From positions 186,001-250,000 of the forward strand of contig LLEY01000047.1 of the NCBI GenBank assembly GCA_001414485.1: a stretch of 64,000 nucleotides of DNA, read 5' to 3'. Both the position numbers and the translations under genes were made by a program. This document shows, one piece after another, positions 12,668 to 23,255 of the stretch (position 1 is its first letter; the number at the start of each line of letters is the position of its first letter). The notes beneath the pieces were generated by a model, which ran no database searches, was not told the origin of the DNA, and was given only the letters and a program-made list of their open reading frames with translations. The stretch is from Calycina herbarum. Taxonomy: Eukaryota > Ascomycota > Leotiomycetes > Helotiales > Pezizellaceae.

Positions 12668-14459
12668 CTAATGTTGACTCCACTCAATGCTATCAAGAGC
12701 AATCCCCTCTTGCACCAACTCCCAGAGGGGACTCAATTCCCGCAAGAACGACACTCTTTCTGTCACAGCCTTCAAGACGTAGTCAATTTCTGACTCGGTG
12801 GTGAAGCGACCGATACCAAATCGGATACTGCTGTGAGCGCTCTCGTCACTGCTTCCGAGGGCTCGAAGAACGTAACTAGGTTCCAAGGAGGCGGAGGTAC
12901 ATGCACTGCCGGAGGACAAGGCGATATCTTTTAATGCCATCAATAGAGATTCGCCCTCGACGTATGCGAAGGAGACGTTGACACATCCTGGGTAGAAGTG
13001 CTGCGAATCTCCGTTTTGGGTAGTGTGCTCAAGGGATAGGAGACCCTTGAGTAATCTATCGGAGAGCTTCTTGATTCGCTTGGAATCGTACTAGAATGGC
13101 GTTAGCTCAATCCAATGTAAACATCAAGATAGTTTTGGAGAGTGAGTGAAATCAGACAGGGTACTGTTCTCGTCAAGGAAACCTCGACCTGCAAGCAAGG
13201 AGATACACTTGGAAAGCCATGCATATGTAATGTAAATCATCATATTCAAAAGAGGGGTAGAAAATATTGGGGTGGCACTTACGTCGAGTTCCTCCTTGGC
13301 AATCCGGCATGCTTCACCAAAACCAACGACCAATGCAGGTGCAAGAGTCCCACTTCTCAGTCCTCTCTCTTGTCCACCACCACTGATAATTGGGTCAAGT
13401 CTGACACGAGGCCGTCTTCGGACGTAACAGGCACCGATTCCTTTTGGTCCATATATTTTGTGTGATGAGATGGATGCCAGATCAATATTCATCTTGTTGA
13501 CATCCATAGGAATCTTTCCGACGGCCTGGGCAGCATCGGTATGGAAAAAGACCTTCTTCGACCTGCAGAGTTTTCCTATCTCTTCCAACGGTTGAATAAC
13601 ACCGATCTCGTTGTTGACCGACATGATACTGACCAAAGCAGTTTCGGGTCTGATGGCAGCTTCAAGCTCCTTCATATCAATCAAGCCAGAGTTTTGGACC
13701 GGAAGGTAGGTAACTTGGAAGCCTTCATCTTGTAAATGTCGACAACTATCCAAAACACACTTGTGTTCCGTTTGTGTGGTGATGATGTGGTTTTTTCTTC
13801 CGCCACTGCGACCGAAAAATCTTGCGACTCCCTTCACACTCATATTATTACTTTCGGTGGCACCGCTTGTGAAGATGATTTCCTTTGGATCAGCTCCAAT
13901 CAGACTCGCAATGTGCTCGCGAGCATCCTCGATTCCCTTGTCGGTCTCCCATCCATATGCGTGTGTTCTTGAATGGGGGTTTCCATAAAGCCCACTATAA
14001 TATGGCAACATGGCATCGAGCACCCTTGGGTCTAGAGGAGTCGTAGCTTGCATGTCGAGGTAGATAGGCCGCTGTCCTTCGTCCATTATGGTTGCTTGTT
14101 TGAGTACACCTTTATTTTTTGTCAGCGTTCGCTCTATTCCGGAGATAAGATGGGTCCGTACCAGCCATAGGACTCATCATGGCATCTGCAGTTGTGCTGG
14201 TTCCAGGAACAATCTCGTCCTGTGGAAGTTTTCCCGTCTCTGCAAAGAACTTCTTTTGATCTGCCCGAATGGCAGTCTCCACGCTGACCTGCGCATTATC
14301 CTTCTTCGATTCGGAGACATATCCCCTCCTTGAGATGGTTTGGCCAGAAATGGCGGCGACCCGATGTGTAGAAGCTCGTAGCAAGCCCGCCTTGGAGGTT
14401 GCCGGCTTCAGGCAAAGGCGCGAGGCCTGCCGTAATGAATTCGCAGCTATGTTGGGCAT
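12668..14459 (-). CDS. NFS1: Cysteine desulfurase, mitochondrial (NFS1/IscS type), 515 aa
   Basis: Exons 14459-14162, 14109-13283 and 13090-12668, with introns of 52 bp (GTACGG donor) and 192 bp (GTAAGT...CTAG). The ATG at 14459 opens [20 protein letters not shown], an Arg-rich presequence expected to target the mitochondrial matrix. The PLP enzyme follows. It includes the SGATESNN loop, FFHTDAAQ with the cofactor-contacting Asp291, [10 protein letters not shown] with the Schiff-base Lys317, and SSGSACTS with catalytic Cys439 on the mobile loop. It ends in the conserved [11 protein letters not shown] tail. The enzyme takes sulfur from cysteine as a persulfide and passes it to the Isu scaffold with Isd11 and frataxin for Fe-S assembly, and it also supplies tRNA thiolation. 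Length is close to yeast Nfs1 (497 aa). A CCAATCA box on the minus strand (14589-14595) sits about 130 bp upstream. Confidence 0.97.
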
Positions 14460-15309
14460 CCTGCTGGAATGGAATGTTGGTTGAACGAATCTAATAAGAT
14501 CAGAGTGTTGGAGAAGAAAGCCAACGGGAGGCAAAATATTCCGTTCGGCTTCTGAGCAAACTTGAGCTAGCTCCGAAGCGATGGGCGTTGATTGGCTGAC
14601 TCAAAACGTGCATTGCATGTAAAACCGTTTGCAAGAAATGTTCCAGAGGAAAAGAAGACGTTGTCTAAATATCTAGAGGAATAACTAATTGTTTCCTAGT
14701 TATTTCGTTAATTCTACTATTCTTCCCATGTTAAATGAAGTAAATCAGCTCGAAATATTGGAGTTCCCAATGTTGGTGGTGACGCTTTCGTCATGGCCAA
14801 GAATCCCCGGGGTTGTTTGTAGCACAATTACTCGTAACTTCTCACACCGATATCGAAAGCGGACGCCTCGCTTTCCTTCCAGGAGCTGTTGACAATAACA
14901 AATAACTAGTACCTCAAAATTACTGTATTGTAGTTATTAGGCGCCAGAATACGACTTATTCACCGTCAGATCTTGGTTTTGGCTGATCAACAGGCCTAAC
15001 AATCATCTAAAAGTACTCCGCCACAAAGCATCCTCGTCATCGTCGGCAAGAAACCCAAGCAAAGCCCAAAGGCACACTTTGCCCAACTTCAACTCCTCTG
15101 CCAACTTTCTGCAATCACCACCCCGCGACACCACGGAAACAATCCTCACAGCTGTGCGACCCTACATCTAATACCGCAGAGTATTTGTGACACTGGTACT
15201 CTCGTGGTGGCACTCGCAACTTTTTGGCATCATCAACATTGCCCCGCCATTCCCGGACTTGCAACCGGTATCGGTCAGCCCTCTATTTTGATCAATCCCA
15301 GAGAAAGCA
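14460..15309. promoter_or_regulatory. Divergent promoter region between NFS1 and the BAR-SH3 gene
   Basis: 850 bp between two divergent start codons. TGATTGG at 14589-14595 is a CCAAT box (CCAATCA) reading toward NFS1. The CCAAT-binding complex with HapX controls iron-use genes in filamentous fungi, so control of NFS1 from here is plausible but inferred. No ORF of interest was seen. Confidence 0.45.
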
Positions 15310-16714
15310 ATGTCTTTCAAAGGCTTCCAGAAGTCCATCGTCAGAGGTAAGAGTCTTGGGAATCTTCTGGTGTGAGCCCTCATGGCACATGGGCTGATAC
15401 AAGAACAGCGCCGCAAACGTTCAAGGCAAAATTCAGTATTGGCGAACATACGAAAGATGCCGTCTACATCGACGCAGAACGGCGGTTCCAGGAGTTAGAA
15501 ACCGAAACGAAGAAGCTACACGACGAGAGCAAGAAGTACTTCGACGCCATTAATGGTATGCTTTCCCACCAAATCGAATTCTCCCAAGCAATCGCCGAGA
15601 TCTACAAACCCATTTCCGGTCGTGTGTCGGATCCGGATTCTATAGTCCAGGAAGGAAATCCAGAGGGCATAAGGGCATGCGAAGAATATGAAGCGATCGT
15701 GAAGGACCTCCAGGAAACTCTGGCCCCCGAGTTGGAAATGATTGAGTCCAGAGTGATCCGACCTGCAGACGAGTTATTGGAGGTCATCAAAGTGATAAGA
15801 AAGACGGCCTTGAAACGACAACACAAGCAGTTGGATTACGATAGGCATCGTGCAAATCTGAAAAAGTACCAGGACAAGAAAGACAAGAATTTAAAAGACG
15901 AAAAGGCCATGTACAAAGCGGAGAATGATGTGGAACAAGCAACCCAAGAATTCAACTACTATAACGACCTCCTAAAGGACGAGTTACCGAAGCTGTTTTC
16001 CTTGGAACGCGAGTTTATCCGCCCATTATTCCAGTCTTTCTACTATATGCAACTGAACGTATTCTATACCCTGCACGAGAAGATGCAAGGCTGCGATATT
16101 GGATACTTCAACCTGACATTGGATGTCGAAGAAGCCTTCGAGGCTAAACGGGGAACCATTCAAGAAGCGGCGGAAGCCTTGTCAATTGTCAAATTCAAAA
16201 CCACTGGTGGAAGGCCTCGTCCTGGATCTAAACCCCTCGCTCTCGGCCCAGCAAGTAGCAGGCTTGCAATCGAAGGAAAAAAGACACCCACTTCTCCCAC
16301 ATCATCATCCGCTCTTACCCGACGACAAGAACTGGAATCTTCCGAGACTCCACCCCCACCATATTCCAATAACTTATCACCCACGACTCCCACGGATACA
16401 AAGTGGGGTGCAGCAGCAAAAGCAAAAGGAGCCGCGCCACCACCTCCCAAGCCCAAGCCATCAAGACTGAGTGGTGCGCCCGCTGCAGAAACGGCAACGG
16501 CGCTCTATGATTACGAAGCACAGGCTGAGGGAGATCTGAGTTTTACAACTGGGGATGTAATTGAAATTGTCACCAGAACGAGCAATGAGAATGAATGGTG
16601 GATAGGAAAGATTAAAGGAAAGCAGGGCCAGTTTCCAGGTATGCAACCCCCTCCTTTAATTCAGTTAAGGAAACGGACTAACAAATTTAAGGAAATTATG
16701 TCAAAATGAACTAA
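15310..16714 (+). CDS. BAR-SH3 endocytic protein, Rvs167/Hob1 type, 429 aa
   Basis: Three exons: 15310-15346, 15409-16638 and 16692-16714 (introns 62 and 53 bp; CTGAT and CTAAC branch sites). The tiny first exon encodes MSFKGFQKSIVR and the last adds only NYVKMN, completing the SH3 fold. Residues about 14-250 are an amphipathic coiled-coil BAR domain (FSIGEHTKDAVYIDAERRF at its start). Residues 250-370 are a Pro-rich linker with PPPPKPKPS. Residues about 375-428 are the SH3 domain (ALYDYEAQAEGDLSFTTGD, NEWWIGKIKGKQGQFPGNYV). Yeast Rvs167 dimerises with Rvs161, tubulates membrane at the neck of endocytic pits, and binds Pro-rich actin regulators through SH3. Both domains are intact. The Ala/Pro linker is shorter than the GPA region of yeast Rvs167. 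Confidence 0.95.
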
Positions 16715-17569
16715 TGCATCACCACTCCACGCCATCAAAGCCAACATGTGCACTCAATTCCTCTTACGATTTCCCGAGCCGCTGTCAAATTCAATAAAGC
16801 CTCGTTTAACCTCACCCCCTTTTACACCGGAATAAATGGGATGGAAAGGCCAGGTCTTGGGACCAGAAGGTTTGAAGGTGGTCTCGGATATCGTAGGCTC
16901 TTACTTCCTTCCTGTTCTTCTTTTACATGGATATTGGAGTACTACTCATGGCTATTGTTTCTACCTATTCGTGGGGCTGCACACTAAGGTTCGGCGGGGC
17001 GGCATAAATAAGTAGTAAGACAGAGATATAGCATGTAATAAACTTCTCAAAACTATGATTGTCTGCTATTCTAGATTTTAGAAATTGCGGGGGACCGAGA
17101 CGCGAGGAGTGAGGCTGAGAAGGAGAGGGGTTTGAAATTGTGGCTTGTTGAGGTTCTGTATGAAATCTTGTAGTATTCGTCCTTTTTTCTTTTTTTTTCT
17201 TGAGAGAGAAAGGTTTGATTAGTTGGTTTTGATGATTTTGATTGGGCTTTCTTTTTTCAGCGAAGTTTCTTGGTGGTTTTTTCTATGGAAACCAACTTGA
17301 ATATGTCCTATGGTCTTTATATCATTTTAGCGTTCTCTTTTGTGTGTATGATGATGTGAGCTCTATTATTCTTTTTTGTTTCAGAAGGAGATTGGGTTTA
17401 GGATGGGGGAAGGATATTCTGTCTAGTTAAATAGTTCTTAGAACAACAAGATCATACAAACTCAATCTTCTACCACCTAGAATGAGATCAATCAAATGGT
17501 ATTTAACTAACTAGTGGTCTAAATGAAATCTACCCAGATGCAAGTACAGAAGTCCATGAAGCATTTATC
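16715..17569. other. Convergent intergenic region
   Basis: T-rich 3' flank of the BAR-SH3 gene and 3' flank of the next minus-strand gene. ORFs at 16748-16987 and 17242-17430 have no domain and composition unlike coding DNA. Confidence 0.5.
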
Positions 17570-18442
17570 TTAAATGTAATACTTCCATTCACTCCCATGC
17601 TTCCACGAGTTGAAGCTAAGCTTAAACTCGAAACCCTGCTCGCCCTTGGTGGGCTGGCTGATATCAACAAGCGAAATAGTCGTATCCTCCATCCACAAGT
17701 GATTCCCTGGCGTATACCACTTCACCTTCTTGTTTTTTCCCTCGGTCCAGTCTTTTTTCTTCCAAAAGTCGTAGATTTCCCCTAGTCGTTCATGGCCTTG
17801 GTATCTGACAACGCTCACAATCTTTTCTTCCGGATGATCCATTCCCAATTGCACTTCCTCGAAATGCAAGAGATTGTCATAGAAGTTGTGGGCGAAAGGG
17901 ACGGGAGGTTGAACTACTAACATTTTGCGCCAACTAGCTTCCTGTCTTGAAAAAGCCTCGATCCAATGCAGCTTCGAGAGTTGGATGTCAAAACTCCGCG
18001 TGTGATTGGCATCATAATCTAAGACGAAAGGTTCCTGGAATTTGGACTGATACTCGGCAAGCTTGTGGGTAAGGAGTCCGCAGACAGAATACATTGGTTT
18101 TCCATCTTGGAAGTGTTGTTTCTCCTTTGGCATCGGTCGGAAGTGTAGGTTTTGTTGGAGGGAAGGTGATTCTGAGATTGTTTCATTCCAGAACTTGGAG
18201 ACTCTGAGGCAGTTGAGCAAGAGCTCGCGTGTTGGTATGTAGAGGAGGATATTTTGGAGGAGCTCGGCGATTTGAAGGACCTTTTTGGTGGCGGGAGAGT
18301 CAGGATTCCAGTTTGCTTGGGATAGTTCCTGGGAGCGAGCTAGGTCACGGAGTATGGCTCGGGAGTTTTCGAGGGCATCGAGTCTTGTATGTATGGCTTC
18401 TTGGTCGCATCCTTCAGGAGCTTTAAATGTATTGTCGTCCAT
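17570..18442 (-). CDS. F-box-like protein, about 290 aa
   Basis: Single exon. The frame is open to an ATG at 18568 (332 aa). The ATG at 18442 (MDDNTFKAPEGCDQEAIHTR) is preferred because the extra 42 residues look non-conserved. A helical segment is followed by an F-box-like motif (AELLQNILLYIPTRELLLN, then LRVSKFWNETISESPSLQQ) and LHFRPMPK. The C-terminal half is a beta-rich region ending in SFNSWKHGSEWKYYI. This layout matches a large fungal group that pairs a divergent F-box with an uncharacterised C-terminal domain. Skp1 binding is expected from family knowledge, but the target is unknown. Copy number of this family is high and variable between related fungi. Confidence 0.8.
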   Translation of the reverse strand: MDDNTFKAPEGCDQEAIHTRLDALENSRAILRDLARSQELSQANWNPDSPATKKVLQIAELLQNILLYIPTRELLLNCLRVSKFWNETISESPSLQQNLHFRPMPKEKQHFQDGKPMYSVCGLLTHKLAEYQSKFQEPFVLDYDANHTRSFDIQLSKLHWIEAFSRQEASWRKMLVVQPPVPFAHNFYDNLLHFEEVQLGMDHPEEKIVSVVRYQGHERLGEIYDFWKKKDWTEGKNKKVKWYTPGNHLWMEDTTISLVDISQPTKGEQGFEFKLSFNSWKHGSEWKYYI

Positions 18443-19225
18443 GCTGAACTGTAGTTGGACTATCGTCCTTTCTTCTTGCGGTGTTGTTTGTTTGATGGAT
18501 GTGTCAAGTTGGCACGTTGAAGACTTAATACGAAAAGAGTGACGCACTAACAGGCCAAACATTGGCATTCACACATTCACTGATGGACTGATATCTTGTC
18601 TTATTCAGAGAAAGGGGCTTAGCGAACTTTGAGGCCCTGCAACCACCAATATGTAATGATCCAAAACTCACAATAATGTATGTTTTCTCCAGGCATATTC
18701 TTATTTACCTATTGCCATATTCCTTCTTTGAAGAGCTACCACAACTGTTGGGCTGCTGACCTTATGGGTTGTTCTTGACTAAGTTACAAACAGCTCTCCA
18801 GATGCACGACTTTCCAGTGTTTGGCAGCTTGAATACCATGAACCATCTCGAGTAGGCCTGAGCTCTCTTTCCAGATTATTGAATATTGATGGATGGCTTG
18901 GTGGGAAAAGCTAGGGTGCAGTGAGTGATTCCATAAAATTTAAAACTTTGCTGATTATTCAAACTGAACTTAGTGGGAGAAGGTAACATGGAAGGGGAAC
19001 TTTATAGATCCAAGCAAGGAACAAGATACTTTAGTATTCCCCAACCTTCTGCCCTAGTAAGGAACAAGACCCGTGGAAGGGTGAAATATCTTCTATATGG
19101 CTCCCTTCAATCAAACGTACAAGATATTCCTAGTAAATTCTACGGAACACGTTCTACATTCTCAAGTCTATAGACTCACAATTTAATCCCTCAAGTAACC
19201 CCCAAAATCTCATTTTCCCACTATA
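18443..19225. other. Intergenic region
   Basis: About 780 bp between two minus-strand genes. It contains the F-box gene's promoter side and the 3' flank of the acetyltransferase. No supported ORF or repeat was seen. Confidence 0.4.
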
Positions 19226-19921
19226 CTACACAATTTCTTCTGGTTTAATCTGCATCTTCGCCATCACAAAATCCATATCCATACCATGACCCCTCAAATC
19301 AACGACCAAATGCTCTCCATTCTGCCTAAACCCAAGTTTCTCATAAACATGTTTTGCCATAGCTCCCGCCTCGAGATAAACCAACACTCCCTCTTCCTTC
19401 CCCTTCTCTATTCCCCAATTAATCAACATCCCAGCAGCACCTCGCTTCCTCTGCGAAGGTCTGGTGACTAAATGCATTAAAACATAACAAGGCTTTCCTT
19501 TCTCCATCCAATTTTCTCTCTCCTTATCCCTTGAGTCCAAAATGTAGTTATGCAACTCAATATTCATGCCTTCGGGAAATTCTTGACCAGAGATGGGGGT
19601 ATGGAGTTCCCAACCAATTCCTTGGGTGTACGAATAGCCGGAAGGATAGTAATGCCAACGTGCTATACTTATAATTTCTTTTGTTTCCTCGTCGACGATC
19701 TTGAGGTATTTGCCTGTGGGATCGCCAAGGAATCTGGAACGTAATTTTGACACGTGGAAGGTGAGGCGAGCGATGGATTCTTCTTGTGAGGATTGGGAAG
19801 TTATAGGCCAGCAGAGGGGTGTTGGAGGTCCGACTAAGTCATCTCCTGGAAGGTAGATATTTGCGTGATTTATCATGGTCTCGAAGTCTTCCAGTTGGAC
19901 TTCGAGGAGTTGGAGCGGCAT
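19226..19921 (-). CDS. GNAT-family N-acetyltransferase, 231 aa
   Basis: Single exon. The ATG at 19921 (MPLQLLEVQLEDFETMINHA) is chosen over 30 upstream in-frame residues that read like 5' UTR. The N-terminus is a typical GNAT strand/helix opening. The central ISIARWHYYPSGY strand is followed by motif A, LVTRPSQRKRGAAGMLINWG, where QRKRGA is the acetyl-CoA pyrophosphate loop. AGAMAKHVYEKLGFRQNGE is motif B. The enzyme should transfer acetyl from acetyl-CoA to an amine. The substrate is not identifiable; related fungal proteins are annotated only as GNAT acetyltransferases. No signal peptide or membrane segment is visible, so it is likely cytosolic. Confidence 0.88.
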   Translation of the reverse strand: MPLQLLEVQLEDFETMINHANIYLPGDDLVGPPTPLCWPITSQSSQEESIARLTFHVSKLRSRFLGDPTGKYLKIVDEETKEIISIARWHYYPSGYSYTQGIGWELHTPISGQEFPEGMNIELHNYILDSRDKERENWMEKGKPCYVLMHLVTRPSQRKRGAAGMLINWGIEKGKEEGVLVYLEAGAMAKHVYEKLGFRQNGEHLVVDLRGHGMDMDFVMAKMQIKPEEIV

Positions 19922-21034
19922 GATGACTGAAAAGGGGAGGTTGTTTTGGAAAGAGGAAGTTGAAATGGAAGAAAAATGATGATGAGTTGAAATATTTATA
20001 TAAGAAGTCAAACCAATGCTTCAAGTCTAACATCAACAAATGACTAAGTGAGAGTGTGTGTCATCTTTAAGGCGTGGCCCACAGTTGCCTCCCACTTTTG
20101 TAGACTTTAGAATCTCATGTCAGTTTACAATCTAGCGAGCATCCAAAGCCCAGATAAGAGCAAAGCGACTAGATAATGTTGGAAGAAAATTTCTCCAGGG
20201 ATGGGATAGACATTTAATATAAGCAGAGAAAGATTACATACCTTACCATGTAAACAATAGAGACCCGTGATCCCCAGTCAACACTTAGCCACCTCTCACC
20301 TTTAGCCATCACTTAGACATATCTAGAATCAATATAACAAAAGAAAGAGATAAGAAGAGACCCAATTAGTCTTCACTCTTCCTTACTATCCCTGTCACCA
20401 GGGGTTGCAGGAATTCGTGACTGTAGTCCCCTAGAACCTTGCCTTCTACAATTGTTCCAACGCATCTAGGAGGATTAAGTTGATATAAGTTAATTAGGAG
20501 AATTGGTTTGTTTTTTCAAGTCTTGCTTGAACAATCGGGGAGGTAGAAAAAAGGTGTTCTACTCTTGGTCAGTTACGAATTCCTGAACCCCCTGGTGTAT
20601 GCTCTTATCTAATTTAATTTTCGATTCAGATAAATTTCAGGAAAGTTTTGGATACCAAAGAAAGTATTTCAAGTTATGAAACCTCAAGAATTGTTAGCAA
20701 AATTGGGAATAAGAGGAAAGTCCTTTAACCTAGAAATGTGAGCTTAACCCCGAGAACAACCGACTCTTTTCATGATAGTATGTTACGATATCTGAGCCGG
20801 ACGAGTAGCATAGGTCTTGTTTTTTCCCAATCTTTCTTCATACCTGAGTTTCTCTCTTTTTGGGGGTCTTGCTCGACGAGAAGACCCGCTCACCTGCGAA
20901 GCCCCCGAATTCCTGCAACCCCCTGGTGAACTCGTGGGTTTTGGTCATATATCATTGGGTCTCTCGTGGTACCTTTCTATATCATCCTGTGTACAGTACA
21001 GTACACTTTATACAACCCCCCCTCCCCCCTCTCT
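19922..21034. other. Intergenic region with a cluster of inverted repeats
   Basis: 1.1 kb without a supported gene. It holds three copies of a 23-25-bp motif (see the repeat entry) and AT-rich stretches. Short ORFs at 20738-21074 overlap in all frames and lack domains. Confidence 0.5.
20394..20931. repeat. Inverted-repeat unit bounded by CACCAGGGG-type arms
   Basis: At 20394-20416 the plus strand reads CACCAGGGGTTGCAGGAATTCG. At 20906-20931 the same motif occurs in reverse complement, with an extra G. A third, more diverged copy in the reverse orientation lies at 20576-20598. No clear target duplication flanks the outer arms. This could be a decayed foldback or MITE of about 540 bp, or simply a dispersed motif. 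Confidence 0.5.
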
Positions 21035-22277
21035 CTACCCCTCAACCTTAGCCCCAGCACTAATATCAGGATAAACATCAAACCTCCTCTGCTCATAAAT
21101 CGGAATTCCCGTCCTCGCACTAAGGATCTCCTCATTCTTCAGCGAGGCATAAACAATCTCCTCCTTCTCTCCCGCCTCAACAAGTACCTTCGCCATCGGA
21201 TCAACAACAAGGGAATGTCCATACGCATGATAACTAGCTTCCATATCTCTAGCTGGCGAGCATAAAGCTACGTAAACTTGATTATCCATCGCCCGAACCT
21301 GTCCTTGTAATCTCCAATGTAGAGGCCCCGTTGTGGTATTAAACGCCCCTGGGTAGATCAATGCGAATGCTCCCCGACGGGAGGCAATGGTTGCGAGTTC
21401 GGGGAAGCGGATGTCGTAGCATATTGCTATTGCGATTTTCCCGTACTCGGGGAGCTCCAAAATCGTCAACTTGTTCCCTGGTGAGAGCACGTCGGACTCG
21501 CGGAAGGTGATTTTTCCGGGGATGGAGATGTCGAAGAGGTGGATTTTTCGATGGGTGCCGATGAGGACGCCAGTGGGGGAGAAGGTTAGGGATGTGTTGT
21601 AGTATTTTTTTGTTGAGGGGTCGAGTTCGGGGATTGAACCGGCGATGAGGTAGGTTTTTGATTCGGCGGCTAGGGAGGAGAGGGCGTGGAAGGTTGGGGA
21701 TTGCTCTTTTGTTGGGGGCGAGGGGAGGAGGGTTTCTGCGTATGAGGGGCTGGGAGTAGAGTTGTCAGTGAGAGCTCGTCTTGTATTCTTGAGTTACGGG
21801 TGAGGGCGTTTGAGGTTGGGTCTTGCAGACGTCGAGGGTACGGGAAAAAGAGCCAAGTGGCATATGTGTAGAGAAGCCGGGGAAGGACTGCTACTTACAA
21901 GTAGTCACAGCCATAGGGACTGTTGAAGCATTCGGGGAGGACGATTATGTTTGCGCCTGCTGCAGCAGCTTCGAGGACCTTTTCCCGGGCGTGGATGAGG
22001 TTTTGTGCTTTATCGGCGCCTGGAATTACAATGTTAGCTTGTATACCCTCTGCTTCTTTATGCCTTTCTTCCCTTCATATATTCCTCTCTTGAGAGGATA
22101 GGAGGGGTACTTTAGAGGGGTAAAGTACTAACCACTCGCCAACTGAATCAAACCCAATTTAACATCTTTCTTCAATAAAGGAGAGGCCATATTCGCAATT
22201 GTTCTTCGTAAAACAGTTTGTCGTTTGTAAGGTGTTGTGAAGAAGTATTTACAAGTCCGAATTGAGGTTCTGAACAT
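21035..22277 (-). CDS. Omega-amidase (Nit2/Nit3, nitrilase superfamily) with mitochondrial presequence, 326 aa
   Basis: Exons 22277-22133, 22019-21899 and 21749-21035; introns 113 and 149 bp with GTTAGT and GTAAGT donors. Starting at 22277 gives MFRTSIRTCKYFFTTPYKRQ, a basic presequence. A second ATG, Met30 (MASPLLKK), would give a cytosolic form. The catalytic triad of the carbon-nitrogen hydrolase superfamily is visible: Glu78 in IIVLPECFN, Lys157 in THRKIHLFD and Cys199 in AICYDIRFPE. TGPLHWRLQGQVRAMDNQVY fits the Nit2/omega-amidase branch. The enzyme hydrolyses alpha-ketoglutaramate and alpha-ketosuccinamate to the keto acid and ammonia; yeast Nit3 cleaves deaminated glutathione. Glutamine-transaminase salvage or metabolite repair is therefore the likely role. 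Choice between these substrates is inference. Confidence 0.92.
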
Positions 22278-23255
22278 TGTGTAAGATCTCCCACTATCGA
22301 AGTTGATAGTGGGATGCTGATGCGATTACGGAACTCTCCTGCCCACATTCAGCGGGTGGATCGGAGAAAGTTCCGAAAGCAGGATCCTTGTGTCACATCG
22401 GGATGTTCTTCGGGAGAAGTGCCGGTCAATTGAGTTTTTTTTCCTCCCGAGAGGGGGGTGTTTTTGTTTCTGATGATGTGGGCAAGTGCCGATGTTTATG
22501 GCTGTGTCGGTCTTAGCGGTGTCCCTATTGTAGGGCTTCCGTTCGTACAACTACACAAATATCTGAGGAAGATAATCGGAAATATTGTTCGAGAAGCTTT
22601 GGGGCAATGAAAAAGTCCACTCTCTAATTCTCCTGAACCTTCTCGATTAATATCCAGGTTGTTTGATGGGTAAGGGTGCCCGAGAGAAAACCAGCTCAGC
22701 ATCTTACCGCCAGGCAGGCCTCTCGAGATGGACAGGAAAAGCGGCGAAAACTCCATTGTTGTTCTGACTTTCTTATTTGAAGTAAAAATGCTTCGCATAA
22801 TTACTTACTATTCTGAAGCAATAGGAGTCATCAAGATTCAACAGACACTTTTGTTATCTATCGTGAGGGCTTGTCAAAACAACTCGCGAGGCTTGCTGCG
22901 GGACCTCTATCCGATTGAGTCAAAATAAATCGAGATGCTCCGGGCCTCTTTTACGAAGGCTTCTTGTCAGATTCCTGTCAGCAAGCTGCGATGGCAATTG
23001 CCAATTGGTCCTTCAAACCCCTCAATTCGATAATGTTGCATTTCTCAGAGCTGTGCCACATAAATTGTCGATTTATTGGAAAGCTGAAACTCCGGAATTA
23101 ACACGACGCGCAGCTGCTGGGAAGATGTGTTACGTATTTCTAAGCAAGCATCTGTGTTCATGTTGTGTTGCCGGAAGTTTTGAAGTCCATTGCAAGCGGT
23201 CTGGAACAATAATCCATCTCTCAGGGGCATACAGGAAACACGATAGACCACGAAG
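22278..23255. promoter_or_regulatory. Divergent promoter region, omega-amidase / Zn2Cys6 regulator
   Basis: Nearly 1 kb between divergent start codons. ORFs 22326-22550, 22496-22798 and 22915-23259 have no domain. No specific site could be assigned. Confidence 0.4.
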
